Below, one piece after another: positions 43,774 to 56,700 of a stretch of DNA of 64,000 nt; the stretch's first letter is position 1, and the number at the start of each line of letters is the position of its first letter. The position numbers and the translations under genes are program-made. The notes beneath the pieces were generated by a model. That model made no database searches. It had not been told where the DNA came from and saw nothing but the letters and a program-made list of their open reading frames with translations. Origin of the DNA: Symsagittifera roscoffensis (Eukaryota; Xenacoelomorpha; Acoela; Convolutidae); contig NC_087070.1 in NCBI RefSeq assembly GCF_963678635.1, positions 35,653,109 through 35,717,108 of the forward strand, given 5' to 3'.

Positions 43774-43947
43774 GGCTGGAAGTTCCAGCGGGGATGTCCG
43801 GGTAGAGGGGTAGTTACGCGGCTTGACGAGCTTGTCTCTAAAATCCCATCCCGGGCGCTCTTCTTACAAGCGTACCATTAGGAGTGTATCATATCACATG
43901 ACAGCTATTTAATGCGTTTATCACAACAATTAGGCTAAACATTAATT
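43774..43947 (+). repeat. Spacer with a possible tRNA-like head
   Basis: GGGTAGAGGGGTAGTTACG near 43799 resembles an A box and D arm, and CTAAAATCCCATCCCGGG follows at B-box distance. This may be another SINE head; the match is weak. Nothing else is seen here. Confidence 0.3.
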
Positions 43948-44076
43948 AGTATCTGTTTCTTTTAGATCGGTGAAAAAAGAATCTTTCTTTTCGTCTCACC
44001 TGGAAATAGACGTCCATTTTAATCTTAGGTCAAAACGCTTTATTAACTAATTGTGTATTTTAAACAGTTGCTATTA
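43948..44076 (-). pseudogene. Elongin B 5' fragment (duplicate)
   Basis: It aligns with 16419-16546 at roughly 85 percent by eye, covering the start codon (44027), about the first 22 codons and the 5' flank. It begins MDVYFQ as in the real gene, then a one-base shift relative to Elongin B leads out of frame and to an early stop. After MDVYFQ the bases CAGGTGAGA would make a strong splice donor where the true gene has CAGCTGCGA. Sequence beyond 44076 differs from that beyond 16546, where element A begins 38 bases further on. It is probably the remains of a local duplication. Confidence 0.8.
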
Positions 44077-44317
44077 GTGTTTTTCAAATTCTAATTAGTT
44101 TTGAAAATCATAAATTGCAAACAAAACTCTAATTTTTAAGGATTTTTAAGCCCTTAAGCTGGGCGCTTCCACACCACCAGATACTCAAAGTTAATCAGAT
44201 TGTTAGGAAAGTAAATCTGGTGAATGAGTTATTACAAGTTTCAATTATCGAACTCCAACTAGTCTGGCTTGTTAATAAGATAGAATTGCTGTTGTGAAAC
44301 ACTGAAAAAAAAAGAAT
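44077..44317. other. Spacer upstream of the Elongin B fragment
   Basis: AT-rich sequence with no gene. If 44077 onward continues the ancestral Elongin B upstream region, it may hold remnants of the original promoter. An inverted pair CACCAGAT / ATCTGGTG lies at about 44177-44224. Confidence 0.35.
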
Positions 44318-45294
44318 GGTTGTCCGGAAAAGCATCCGATCCATAAGAACTTCATTCTAAAAATGCACTGTATAGGGCACCGCTCTAAACAGTTCGCATT
44401 AAACAACTCATGGAAAAACATACCAGCAACGGACCTGTCCCGTGCGACCCTAAATCGGGAAGTGCTAAGAATCTCACGGTTTGAACATCTCCAAGATATC
44501 TAGAATGTCATCAGTCAAACTACGTTTGATCAGTCTTTTGATCACTTTTACATGCAAAAATAACCACATAGCTGGATCTCGGATCCCCAGACTACATGAT
44601 TACTACTGAAAACACCGGCTAAAAAAATTACTATGTTTTTAGTGACAATTATATACTAAACCCATTGGAGATAGATTGAATGTTTCCTCTTTTCTAACTA
44701 CTCATGCTCTGTAATAATAAACAATCTTAGAACTAATTAAATCGTTCAAGGGCATAACAGTAGCTAAAATATGTGTTTAACAGTCTCTAACAGTTTCTAA
44801 TAGTCTCTGGGCACCGGGCCTCCAATTCCGTGTTCCCCCGAGGATAACGTCGTCATCTTCCCAATTTCGTGGCACGGGAGGATACGGATCCGCTCCGGAT
44901 ATCCCATTGGACCTTCGATCCGTCTAGTCTTCCTCAGATAAGCGTCTTATTGTGTCGTGCTGTCTTGATAAGAGGCTTCGTTTCCTCTTACTTTCTTCCG
45001 TCTGTTTTCGTCGCTTATATTTGGTCGTACTACACTTCACTGCCAGAAAAATATTCAAGAAAAATATGCACCATGAGGAGTGTCCTAGATAAAATTTCTT
45101 TTCTGACTACTTACCTCATGTCATCATAAAACTATCTCACTCGTTAAAATTAACTTAGTGTCACTCACAAAATATAAACGATCATTTCCGCTGTTACTCT
45201 CAATATTAAAACTAAGAAACTCTGCGGCTAGGAAAATTAATTAGGAACCCACCTTTCTCGGGCGAGCGTACCCAAACCCTACCAGATCGCCACA
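44318..45294 (-). repeat. Element B1 3' LTR
   Basis: It resembles the A LTR in patches, for example TTACATGCAAAAATA and TCCCCAGACTACATGATTACT at 44549-44607 against 39715-39790. The inner end is probably CGCCACA at 45294, giving TGTGGCG on the minus strand. The outer end near 44318 (TGGTTGTCCGGAAAAGC) is uncertain by tens of bases. There is no second copy in the window to fix the limits. Confidence 0.6.
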
Positions 45295-45780
45295 ATGTAA
45301 AGATGTCTCCTACACAGTTTGAAAACCTCAGTCAGGTTTAAACAGGTTAATATACTCACCTAAGTCCTGCATAAATAATTAGCAATGAACTAAAATATCC
45401 ATTGCAATTCCACAATTGAAACAATTCGTAACAATTTCAAAATCTGGTCAGACCAAAGATCAACGAAAAAATGAAAAAAAAAATGAAAAAAATCTTTGTT
45501 GATTTGTTCAAGTTTTCACGCACTACAACAGTTGAGTTTTTCATTCCTCTCCCCTTCTGCTTCGCGTCTTGCCTTCAATTTTTACTTCATCGCTTCTTGT
45601 TCCTGTTCCTGCTCTCGTTCGCCCATCTCGCCGTCTTCCAGTACTTTCCGTAGCATGTCAATAGAGTTGCGGTCCATGCCCCAACTGTCTTGTTCTAGCT
45701 ATCTCTGCTTGCAACAGGGCAGTAGATCCACGTTCACTTTCTGCTCACGTTTTGCAAGCACAGGCCCATATCTCGTTCTA
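45295..45780 (-). other. Element B1 3' untranslated region
   Basis: Sequence between the LTR and the accessory region. An A-rich block lies at 45466-45495, and the pyrimidine-rich part at 45540-45650 corresponds to a charged C-terminal tail as in element A. Confidence 0.4.
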
Positions 45781-48700
45781 GGTCAGCTTGTAGGACCTTT
45801 TTTTTCTCGTTTTCCGTGGCACAAGGCATCCCAGCTACCTGTTTCACAGCCGTAGTTACAGCGTTCTTGTGCTCCAGGAATGCCCTTTTTTAAGCTCCCG
45901 GTCTTATAATTAGCTGGAAGGTTTGATAGGCTTCCGCGTTTCAGAACATATGAAGCTTCGCGCGCGTTCATATACCCATGCCGTCATCATCGCACGAAAC
46001 CAAGGCATCAGTCTTTGTCTTGCCCATATCGTCTCGATGGCCCTAGGTATCCTCAGGATTTTGCACGTAGTTTTGAACAACTCCTGTTTCTTGCTGACAT
46101 CTCACAATGCTCAGCTGCTCAGGAGTTGGCACGGCCATCTCTTGTTCACTCGTTCGAGCATTGGCCTCAAACCATCTCACCTCTAACATGGCACTGACCG
46201 CCAATATCGACACTTTCTGGGCTGGATCAGGCAATGCCATGGAGAATAACTCCCCAGCATCCCAAACCAACATTAGGTTTTGCTCTCTTGGGGTACCAAA
46301 ACGTCTGCTTCAGGCAGTGATACGGGTACTCCCCATGAGTCAGCAGGGGGTTCCTCCAAGTTCGATAACCCGATGCTATCAGCTGGGGCTCGATTTCCAT
46401 CATCATCTGATACGTTTCATCAGTCTCATATATCGCGGGGAAATCGTTCGATATCATTCCATCGCTTTCTTTTTCTGAAACTCACTGATGTCTCCGTCGT
46501 CCAACTTCACAAAATTTTCTCCCACCATCCCAAGGCTTTTTGTCAGTAGCTCATGAGATTTCTCGGACATTTACGACAACCGTTCGCACTTAGGCACCGA
46601 AAAGAGCTGGTAAATTAATCGATGCTGCGTCCTGGCATCCACTACCACCAGGTGCGTCGGGTATCTGCTGCTGCAGTATGGTGCTGAACTGCAACCACCC
46701 TGATTTTTCGAGCTTGCTGTATTATGATATCCCTCGCAATGCTTCAGGTTCATTTCATTTTCAAGAGCCTCTCGCCAGCTTCCAATTTCCTGCTTAGACT
46801 GCGATGACCCCGGAAACGCTTCCACGCTCAGGGTGGTCACCAATTCATGGGCTCTCTCGAGACGTTCCAGTGATTCTACGGATCTTGTCATACTATAGCA
46901 TCCCTATCCCAATGCAGTTACTAGATTCACCTCAGTAACTCCAGAGAAGCCAGTAGCTAAATCCATCTCGCTTTTGTCCGACATGCTTAGCCTCCCGAAT
47001 GGCCTCGCTAACTGGCAACGTTTTTCGGCCAGAGTCTCCAAGCAGTGACCCGCTCCACAAACGTGCCCTTCCAGTACACAACTGGTGGTCAGGCAGGTGC
47101 CCATTTCTATCCAATCACTCGGGAGGTTTCCCTATGATGGTCCCGTGGGTGATTTATATCTCTGTTTCTCCCTTTTACTAGGCCAGCAAGTGATGAATCC
47201 TGCTAAATCATGCAGGCTCTCATCGTCGCTCTCTTCTAGCTCAATATCAGCGGTAAGGTCCCATATCAGATCCGCGTTAGGAATTGGGCACCACGAAGCT
47301 TTCACGAGTTCCCACTAGCCACTAGCCTGGTCTTCAGTGGACTGTCACACAAACCACACTCAAAGCTTATGTGCTCTTGCACAATTCGGGAGCGACCACT
47401 CGTTTCTCCAGAATTACCCCCAACTAGAGCTGTTCAGACGTTATCGTCCACAATTCCCGCAGTCTCTCCACCCATAAATCGAGGATTATCGCTTGCTCAA
47501 AGTTGAAGTACGAGTCCCTGGCTTCTTCACTGACGAATGGATTATACGCCATTCCCGGAACACCTGACACATATTGGAAGGACTTCTGCTTCCCCATCGT
47601 GGGATATTCTTTCAGACTCCGAACTCTTTCCAGCAATTCCCTAGTGACTGTCGATTCTTATTGGAGCACCTTCTGACGTCCTCAAATCTCCGGTAGCTAT
47701 CAAGGTCGTTCAGATCCTTCGCCGGGATTCGCAGTGGCATATCCTGGTAGAACTCCAACAAGGCTCTCAACAAGATTTCTTCACGCTTCGTTGCCCTCTG
47801 TCTGATAGCCTTCACACATTCCTCTAATCCACCACGAAATTCCCAAAGCAAAGTGCATCTTTCTGTTTTGCCCATGCTATCACGGAGTCGTCTCTGGCGA
47901 TCAGTCTTTTCAGAGCTCCCATCAGTTCTAACTGTTGTTCCCTGGCCTTGGTTTCGATGGTGGCTTCATACTCCCGTCTTCTTATCCCATTCTTCTCTCT
48001 TTTTGTCTAATTTCTCTCTTTCAACATTTCCACATAGCCACCAGCAGGATTGCTCATGTGGACTGATTCGGGCACAGTGATGCGGCTGTAGTCGAGCACT
48101 CAAGCTGTCCCACCTATTTCATCTTCGCCATGTTCGTCCGTGACGGCTTGTAGTCTTCCAATCCATCACCAGTCTGATGTCAGCCAAGGTCCTTTCATTC
48201 TTCCTTACTTATGAAACTTTTGGATATCAGTCCTGCCAACAACGTCGGTGACGCCTGATTTTTCTTCTCCCTGCCGCTGTACGTGGCACCCTCCCCTTTT
48301 CCGATTTCATTTGGACGGGGCACTTTTGCCAGCGAAATCACTACTGTGGCGGCTTTCGATTCCACAACCTTCGGAGTCACGATGTCGTTTACTCTGTTCT
48401 TGAGCTTCTTCACCATGGACTTATACTTCTTCAGCCCCTTCTTGGTTCTTTTGACAGGCTGATCTCGCTTGACCGGAGTCTCCTCGGCGCTATCTTTCGT
48501 GACTGACTCGGTCAGACCGACCGAATCAATGGGGCCCATCATTTTTCTATCAGTTCTCACTGATTCAACCCCACTCTCATCACAGACTGAGTGCCGTATC
48601 TTCGGATCACCTTCCAGGCGCTCTCGATGAAAACTACACGAGTCCAAACTTCACCCGTCTTCCTCTCCAGCTCGCTCTGTTACCGTTCCCGTTCTTCTAC

Positions 48701-49630
48701 TGGCAACGTGTTCAGATACTCCACGCGCATCGATTTATCTATCCTCTGCCTTTGAGGAGATTCACAGAGCAGCTTGGACGCGCCTCTTCTCTAGTGTGCC
48801 TCCAATAGGGACATAGACTCTACGGGAGACAAGCTAGCCGGGGCTGCTTGGTGGGTGACATAAATTATGATGGCGTCATCAGCGTTAGTGTCCCATTCGT
48901 CCCACCACCTTCCGCTTCCTCAATGTCTTACACTAGATTTCTCTTCTGGCTCCCAGGTCGAATTCGCTTACCTAGTCACCTTTGTCCTCTATAGAATCGT
49001 CCTCTCCCTGAATTTTTTATTCGAGTCTTCTTTTCGTGGCCCTGGCGCCTGTCAACTCCTGAATCTGCCGAGCGGGTATCATCAGGTCACCCGCTTGATA
49101 AAACACCTCATCATTTATGACTACTTCCACAGGTTCCTCACCATGCGGCGCCACTTCCTCTATCGTCAGATAGATGCCTCCCTTTGACTCCCTTTATACT
49201 TCCATCTGGACCACTTCAATCTGGACTTATCGTCGGCTGATCAATGCACATCGTTCCAATGACCTGCAGACCCCTCGGGCTTCCTTGATGGTATTGCTTC
49301 AATCTTTTTCCAACTCCATATATCAGGGAAAGTGAGGTCATAAGTGTGCAGGGCTGCATCGTTCCAACCGATGAAGCGCTGCTTCATTCTCTCCTCCACG
49401 TCCTGCGCGGCGCCGATCCTCGTGAAAAAGCAGGACTGATCGCCCCAAGCACCGTTTTTCTGATCTGCAGATATAGAGGGCACTCATCTGGCAGCGGACT
49501 TGAACTCGCCAACTACGTCTCCTGATTTTCCTTCACATGAGAATATGTCTCCGGCACAGCCGGGATTTTTAACGCGTTCTTTTTGCCCTTGACGACCGGT
49601 CAAAAACTGCCAAAAACTCCAGAGCGAATG

Positions 49631-49690
49631 TGGACGTTCGAATGATCTTCTGGACGTTCGAATGAAAAACTGGACGTTCGAATAATCTTC
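49631..49690. repeat. Three 20-bp tandem repeats in the B1 accessory region
   Basis: TGGACGTTCGAATGATCTTC occurs three times with small changes, followed by a degenerate fourth unit. It has no counterpart seen in element A. Confidence 0.75.
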
Positions 49691-50554
49691 CGCCCATTCG
49701 ACATTTGAAGCTGTTGTTGAAATCCATCAGCGTCCAGCCACTCTCCGCTATCCTTCCGAAAAGCCCATCCTTGCTCGCCAGTTTTCTCAGTTCCCGCTGT
49801 TCCACCTAATTCCGCACGGAACGATCCACTACTGATACTAGGTTCACGTACAGGTCTGAGTGTCTGTACGCCTTCACCTGCACCTGTAGGCCCGTAGATC
49901 ACTGTGACAAAACCCCCAGACCGAAGATTAAAACTAGCGGATCGACCCGCATCATGAGGGCCAAATCAGTTAACAAGAGCATGTCACCACACCTTTTCAG
50001 TTCCTTTTCATCGAGACAGGTTTAATCTCTCCAGTTAGGCTCCTATTTTGTTGCAGTAGATATTGCAGGAACAAGGTGCTCCAATCCTTCAGCTTTCTGT
50101 AGGAGGCCGTTTCCATCTGCTCATCAAACTCTCTCCTCGATCCTTGCAACTGTTCCGGATATCTCAGCAACACAAACAGGTCACCCAAACGACCATAAAT
50201 CATCACTATCAACGTGAGAAGGCCATCTAACCGTAGGTCAGCCAGTTCCTGAGTGAAGAGCTCCACGGGTCTCTTCACAAAGCTTTCGTGTCCGAAGGCT
50301 ACGTAGAGTGCCAGCACAAGGCCAATGGATAAATTCCGGATATATCTCACGAAGTTGGCAATTAGGTGTCTCGAAGCTCTGGGATAACAACTGCCAAGGA
50401 ACGCGGGTGACCACTCCACGCCCATTCCCGTGAGGATCGCATCGGACCTCTCGTTTTCGGCTCTCGTTGCCAGCACATCCGCCTGGAACCGGTCCAGGAA
50501 AATCGTACTTACCTCCTTCATCGACTGTAACATAGCCGCACCCGCCTCCTCTCT

Positions 50555-50686
50555 CACGTGTAGGATATTCGTTAATTATTGGTGAATTACTTTCACCACC
50601 GCTGGGGCATCATCGAAGCCTCATCGTTCACGTGTAGGATATTCGTTAGATATTGATGAATTTTTTCACTACCGCTGGGGCATCAT
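50555..50686. repeat. Direct duplication of about 58 bp in the B1 accessory region
   Basis: CACGTGTAGGATATTCGTTA at 50555 and 50629 begins two copies that end GCTGGGGCATCAT. Confidence 0.85.
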
Positions 50687-51299
50687 CCTGTCCCAATGTG
50701 CATAGCCGTGGGGACAGATACAATCAAGGGTTGGTATGAAGCTTAGTCCTCAAGACCATAGCCCTAAGGTCTTCTTCCGTGGAGGTAGCGCTCCTCCTCA
50801 CCAATCTCCCCCTTTCATCTCCCACATAGTCTGTCTGCCTGAATCATAGGTTGTCTGCCAGTCTCTGCACTAACTCGTGCTCGTCACTCACTCCCGGCCT
50901 CGTTTTTAGCAGTCAGCCAAAGTTTGAAAGTTCCAGTCCCAACCCCTCATCTAACACGAAACGCGTCGTGATGTGATCCTTAAATTCGTGGATCGCGTTC
51001 GATTTGTCCAACCATATTGCAGGGAGTTCTGATCGGAAAGGGAAATAACGGCTGGAATCAACTTGTCGGTTTGTTGACGGTATCACGAAATCAAATCGTC
51101 CTTCGCAAAAAAGATGACTATCGCAAACACAAATTGCACAGGCACGGGTAGCAAGGCGTAGCCAGGGGACAGTTAGAAAAAAAACTTTGACCAGTTGCCT
51201 CGAAAAACAGCGTTGTATTGATTTCTCAGCTTCCAACATGGCGGATATAAAAGTCATGATTGCCTCTCCAATGACCTCTGAGGTTGGGGTCAATCCGTC

Positions 51300-51600
51300 A
51301 ATCAGGCCATTTAATAAACCCTGGTCTTTACTTCTTCAATTCATTGAAGAGACAGACCAGCAGTGGTTCCAATTTCGTGTCGGAGGTGACTGGATCTCTG
51401 GACACGTCATTCGTTCTTTTCATCAGGATTAGTGTATCGACCCGATTATCGTTCTTTAGCTCCATCAGCTTGATTTCTTCCGCCAAAAGAGATTGCAGTG
51501 GTTTGGCCAACTACGAGGATTATTGTCACATCCCTCACTAGACTGTCTTCGATGATCAGATGTTGGCTACCCGTCGGTACCGGTTGGGGCATCGTTGCCG
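51300..51600 (-). mobile_element. Element B1 SGNH-like segment
   Basis: HLIIEDSLVRD, ISFGG and TLILMKRTNDVSRDPVTSD correspond in order to ILGDSS, FGG and MILMGTNNVSRG of element A. The match supports homology. Part of a fossil. Confidence 0.45.
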
Positions 51601-52304
51601 GTTTCCAGCTCATGCCATTCAAATATGCCCTTGGATGTTCTGCAGCAACCTGAACGAAGGTTCTTCTGGTGTTGAGATCCTTTCGGATGTCGACCACTCG
51701 CGATCTCGCCCTAGTTTTGCTCGGTACCGCACCGGCTGGTTCTGTTGGATCTGTTATCTTCTCTCTCCTGACGGGTGAATGGCCTTCGCGTAGGGAAGGG
51801 CCGATCCTACCCGAGCTTCTATCCCGCACTCGGTGTATCTCCTGCATCGTCGCTTTGGCCACCTGCTCGAATGTCTCCTGGATCAGGTATCGTGTTCTTC
51901 TCGTCGTTATGGAGCTGCCACTTCTGTTGGTTTGTAAAACTCCTGAGGTTTAGCCTTAGTATTTGTGTCAGGGTTCATCATGGCTAGGACATCTGGCGAT
52001 AACTTGCCTTCTTCAGGTGCTTTGTCTCCTCTTCCTTGAGAGTGATCAGTAGTTCGTCATACATTCTCTTTCACTCATCACGTTCTTTCGCCTTTTTTTG
52101 CATTCGTCGAGCTTTTCGCACAACTCCTGGTGGTCCTTATCTCTCTTCTCAATTTCGCACATCTTCACCTTCTTTAATAGTCGAGCTTTCTTTAATGGTG
52201 GAGCTGCATTTGGTGAATCTGCAGAGTACGACGGACGATTCGTAGAGAGAAGTTAGGCCGCACTGGCATAGACATCTCTCATAGCCTGTAATCCCTTTGA
52301 TCGC

Positions 52305-52640
52305 TCAATCTTGGCTCACGAGCCAAGTCATGACCAGGCATCTCTCCTCGTTACCATTACATGAGCCTATTTTTGCTTCTCTCGCGGTACCGGACTTGTC
52401 GATAGCTAGCATCAACACCACTTCTGTGGGTCGGTCCCCACAGCCTTGTCGTCCCATGTCATAAAGGAGTGCGACGGTGAACAACACTAGCCACGGGTCT
52501 TCCATTCCAAAATTGCAATCTATCAACCGCTGATATATCTCGTCTAGAGTCGTTCCTAGGCTCATTGAGATGAAATTCATAAGGTCATTTGTATCGCTCA
52601 TCTTCTTTCGTTTGGATCTTGTATCTTCAATTTCAATTCG
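52305..52640 (-). mobile_element. Element B1 accessory region, N-terminal helical domain
   Basis: The likely start is MSDTNDLMNFISMSLG (ATG near 52600); then IYQRLIDCNFGMEDPWLVL and GDRPTEVVLMLA, matching element A. Upstream on the minus strand, ATTTATTTTTTGAG precedes GTTCGAATTG, a pyrimidine-rich acceptor-like site like that of element A. Confidence 0.55.
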
Positions 52641-53049
52641 AACCTCAAAAAATAAATGTCTGATCAATCACGGTCTAAAAGGCAAGTCACAACATAGAAC
52701 CATTTTAAAAACTATTCTATCTCCACGATAAAACATCATTCACCTCTTTGTGAAAACAGTCAATTGAAATTCTCCTTTTACATTTAGTTTTAAAAGATAG
52801 CACCCATGTGGATCGTTCACCTCCGATCTTGCCAATGTAAAACGATCAGACGATGTCACCCTTCGCACCTTAATCAATAAATTAATCATGACATACTCAA
52901 AACCACACAATAACACAGAATATCAATATCACACGTCAATACTACTACACAAAAACCTGATACTATTTATTATATCCTAAAACCTAAATCCTAGTATTTA
53001 AAAAATAAACCTAGTTGAAAATTCGTAACCCTAATCAGAGCTCTAGCAA

Positions 53050-53480
53050 ATTCTCAGATATTACTTCTTTTAGAAGTAGACTTGTATGTCCGTTTCCAAA
53101 AAGATTAGATGTACTAGCGCATATAGGTCTCTAGGATGCAACTTTTCCCTATTGGGATCCTAGACTGGCAAGGATAGCGACGTCAGTCCTCTCAGGAAAT
53201 CCCTGAGTCAAGTTAGTGGCAGCACTAAACTCTCGAAATTCACGTGTTGTCCATCAGTGGCCTAGGTTACCAAAAAACATAAAACATTTTCCCGGTATCT
53301 GTGACGCAACAGGGGGCAGCGCTATCATCCCTCTTACACCAGGCCACTGTTTCAACAAAAACTCGATATTTCTATACTCTCTTTTGAAGTAGGACGCTAG
53401 TGCTGTTTTAAAACTTACATTCGCAATTATCGCCATAGCGCACGGGCGTTCTGTGAGTATAAAATCACTGTCTGTCACGA
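53050..53480 (-). mobile_element. Element B1 small conserved ORF region
   Basis: It shows FKTALASYFKREYRNIEFLL and a LHPRDLYALVH-like string, related to 27735-28200 of element A and nearly identical to B2 at 60390-60815. Confidence 0.45.
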
Positions 53481-53599
53481 CAATTTGGTTCAGATAATGA
53501 TTCGGTAGCTCAACATATGACTCGAAAATTTGCCCGAAAGGCGGTTTTTTAGAATTTTCGCCCGACGTTTCTATTTCTCCTGTCTCTCTTGCCTATTTT

Positions 53600-54250
53600 A
53601 ATTTTTGATCATAAAATTTTCGGAAAAGTCGAGTCCTACCCCCACTCCTCGGACAACAACATCCATCGACGTCCCCGTCAGTCGCCCAGGATCGAACAGA
53701 TCGAGGTTGGATTCGGGAACACATAAGGGGTCATCTGGAGCGATCCAGTTGGGTCGGATGTTGTCATGACTGATGGCTTTGATGCTAGTCTGATCCACAT
53801 CCTGAATCGTCAGGGTTGTCTTTGTGGGGTCTGCAAGTAGATCATGGAGCCATTCGAGCACCCGTAAATTTGTCAACTCAAGCTCATGCATTGATTCCGC
53901 TTCAGGTTCGAACTCCATTTCTGGTTCCGACCTATCGTTGATCCAACCTGTTTCTGAATCAATATTTCATCCAAACCCACTATTGATTCCGTTATGTCGT
54001 CCATTACAATTCTGTCTACGACAAAATCTTCACCATAAAGGTTGTATTTCCTCTTGTACCCTTCCCTCTTGCTCTATCGCGTCTCTATGGCCAAGGGAAA
54101 GTCGCGTTTTAATCCTATGTCAATTACGGTTTGCTCTGGGCAGTTCCTGTCCTCCTCGACGTATGGTAGGTTTTCATCATTGACCTCTATTCGCTCAGTT
54201 AGTTCCAGATCTAATCATCATTTCCGTCGTTTTTGTCACTTGTGCCTCTC
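53600..54250 (-). mobile_element. Element B1 post-integrase acidic segment
   Basis: It contains LRVLEWLHDLLADPTKTTLT and ESNLDLFDPGRLTGTSMDVV with VRGVGV, corresponding to 28316-28860 of element A. Confidence 0.5.
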
Positions 54251-55500
54251 TCATTCATTTCACAGGAGGACCCACAATCAAGTAGTCGTCCTCATGCATA
54301 TCAGTCGGGATGTACCAGTCTTCCGATGAGGCATTAAGCGATTTGATATTCTCGTAATGCGCTGCGCGTCCGGTGGTCAACCGATAAAAACTACCACCCT
54401 GGTGCCGTTCAGTTATCTGAAATGGACCACGCCTTTTTTCTGCAACTTTTCGGTACCCTTTTGAAGAACCACCACCTGGAACACTCAAACATAGTTCCCT
54501 ACTGAGTAAGCCTTGGCGTCCTCTTATCAAACGCGGTCCTCTTATCAAACGTTCTCTTCTGCCTGATTTGAGCCTGGTTCCTGTTCCTTCTGCACAGATC
54601 ATTCAGTTCTTGTTGCCTCCTGATCACATCACACAGGTATGTTTGTGATGCTGTTTTCCTCCCCTCGTACTCCGGATAGAAGAAAGTTAAAGGGAGGGAT
54701 TTCTCGTGGCCTGTTAACATCATGTGTGGGCTTATTCCCGTAGTAGAAAGTTTGGTACTATTATACGTGCCCATTACCTGCGGCAAGTACTTATCCCAGT
54801 CGTTCATGATTCGTGAGCAATAAACCCTTAGCATGGATACTAGTGTGCAATTTTGCCTTTCGACCAGGTTATTCGTCTGCGGGCGATAAGTGTTCGAGTG
54901 GGCCTGCGCCACTTGCGACCTCTTCGTTAACTCCTTTGTGAGATCAAGGGCGAATGCTTTACCTTTATTTGACTGGAATGAGATCGGGAAGCCGTGTATG
55001 ACAATCGAGACATTTATAAAATGGTCGCAAGTTTCCTCCGCTGATGCTGTCATGCAGGGAGCTGTCTCTGCGTATTTGGTGAAGTGATCAATCATCACCA
55101 GCACTTGGTTGCAGCTTTTGGCCGTCATGCTGGTTTTCTGATGATCGATTTGTACCGTCTCATCGAATCTTGACGATTCTATCGATTACAGGGGCAACCT
55201 CAGCTTCCTTGGGTCCTTCGCTTGCTGACATGACAATCATGCAGAAATCCATTTTTCACAGGCCTTTTTCAAGGCAGGCCAATCAAGCAGCTTCCGTAAC
55301 CGGTTATAAAGTTTCTCCACGCCTTGATGGCCCATCTGGTCGTGTGAGCGAAACAAACACTCAGTTTGATATTGCTGTGGTTGTACTATCGAATTGTATT
55401 TGTAAAGGGTTTTCTCTTTTTCGTTGCGCTTGCAGGCCAAAAGCCCGTCTGTGCTTAAGTATAGCAAATCATTTCTCTTCATGTGAAAATACTTCAAATT
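54250..55500 (-). mobile_element. Element B1 integrase region
   Basis: The N-terminal HHCC-type zinc finger is visible (SHDQMGHQGVEKLYNRL, then CEKWISAC, about 55230-55420). The core has VLVMIDHFTKYAETAPC and TNNLVERQNC, and the C-terminal part has a GPF/Y-type module (RRGPFQITERHQGGSFYRL, about 54390-54440). Order and motifs are those of Ty3/gypsy integrases. Confidence 0.83.
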
Positions 55501-56700
55501 TTTATAGCTGTCTTATTCCAAGTCACCTTTGTCGGGAGCTCCGTTTTCTTCCATCTCATTAAGTTGCTCGTCATCCTATCATTTATATGAGCCCTCAAAA
55601 TATCCGACAGATGGTACCTGGCTTTCAAATATGTCTTCATCACTTTTAGCTGTCCGCTTATTGTTTCTCGAGAATGGGCATCGTCCATCATTTTAACACT
55701 CCATATCTTTTTCAAGGGTGTCGCTTCTTGTTCCAAAGGCTCCAGATTGGTACGGATGACCGTAGCATGAGTGAGTAATCTTGTCGGACGCTTCGACACA
55801 GCTAACATCTCAAGTTCGTCTGAGACATTGTCGACTACCGTGCCTTCCTCATTGGAGATATATCTGTCCCTGTCTGGATCTTGATGCATTTCTCTATCCA
55901 ATCCGCGCTGTTTCCAACCTACTAGCAAGGAATGAATAGCAATTTCCTACACGTCGGAATTGTAAGTGGTCTCAGAAACTTTCTCTCAGGACTGAGACTT
56001 CGTGTCGTCACTCGAGATGATTGAGTCTATTTAGGACAAATCATCCGGGCCGAGGCCCGAGGGGGCACGACTCCCCGGAAACTCTCGCACCTCGTCCACT
56101 TTGCTGATTTGACTCCCCGGAAAATGCCTCATCTCCGGATGGTATCCCACCTCCGGATAAACAGTCCGAGCACGGCTCGTATTCTTCTTTTGCATCAGTG
56201 AACTGAACCCTCCAGGCATACTGGATTTCAGTTCAACACTGACCCCTTGAGTTGACTGAGTACTGGTCAGTTGTTGACGTTTCACGTACGAGGTCATCAA
56301 AAGGACATCTTTCGGTATTGAGTTCGCCAGCTGGTTCACTATTGATCGGCAATCCCGTTCAACGTCTCGACTCCGGGCCGCTACCGGTCTCTTTTCAGTT
56401 CTTTCACTGATGGTCAGCCTCTGCATGGTCTCCGTCCATTCATGATCCTGCCTTTCAACTTCTCTGTCCAGCAGTTTGCATGACATCCGGTGCTACGCCC
56501 ACCGTCTTGTTCAATAGCGCTATGCTATTGATATCTAGCCTGGTACGTTCTTGCAGCCCCAGGTTGGAGCGGACCAACAAATCTAAGGGAACCGGATAAC
56601 CCTTTGCCAGCACTTTTATCTCGGCAGCACTTTCCGCAGGAAGTTCGGGGTGTCCTGGTATGAGATACCCTGACTTGTGACTTCACCTGGTGAGTGGTAG
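55500..56700 (-). mobile_element. Element B1 hinge between RNase H and integrase
   Basis: It includes the 56031-56486 segment with repeated CCGGA phrases (MRHFPGSQISKVDEVREFPG), comparable to the hinge of element A. Confidence 0.5.

Larger units (their letters stand above)
45780..52620 (-). mobile_element. Element B1 post-pol accessory coding region
   Basis: It corresponds in order to 19060-27470 of element A and is about 1.5 kb shorter. Shared landmarks, read from its C-terminal end, are WFRAMMTAWVYERA (45962-46012), LRLDGLLTLI with RYPEQL and YLLQQNR (50000-50250), LILMKRTNDVSRD (about 51400) and GDRPTEVVLMLA (about 52400). The protein family is unknown to me. Fossil, broken. Confidence 0.7.
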
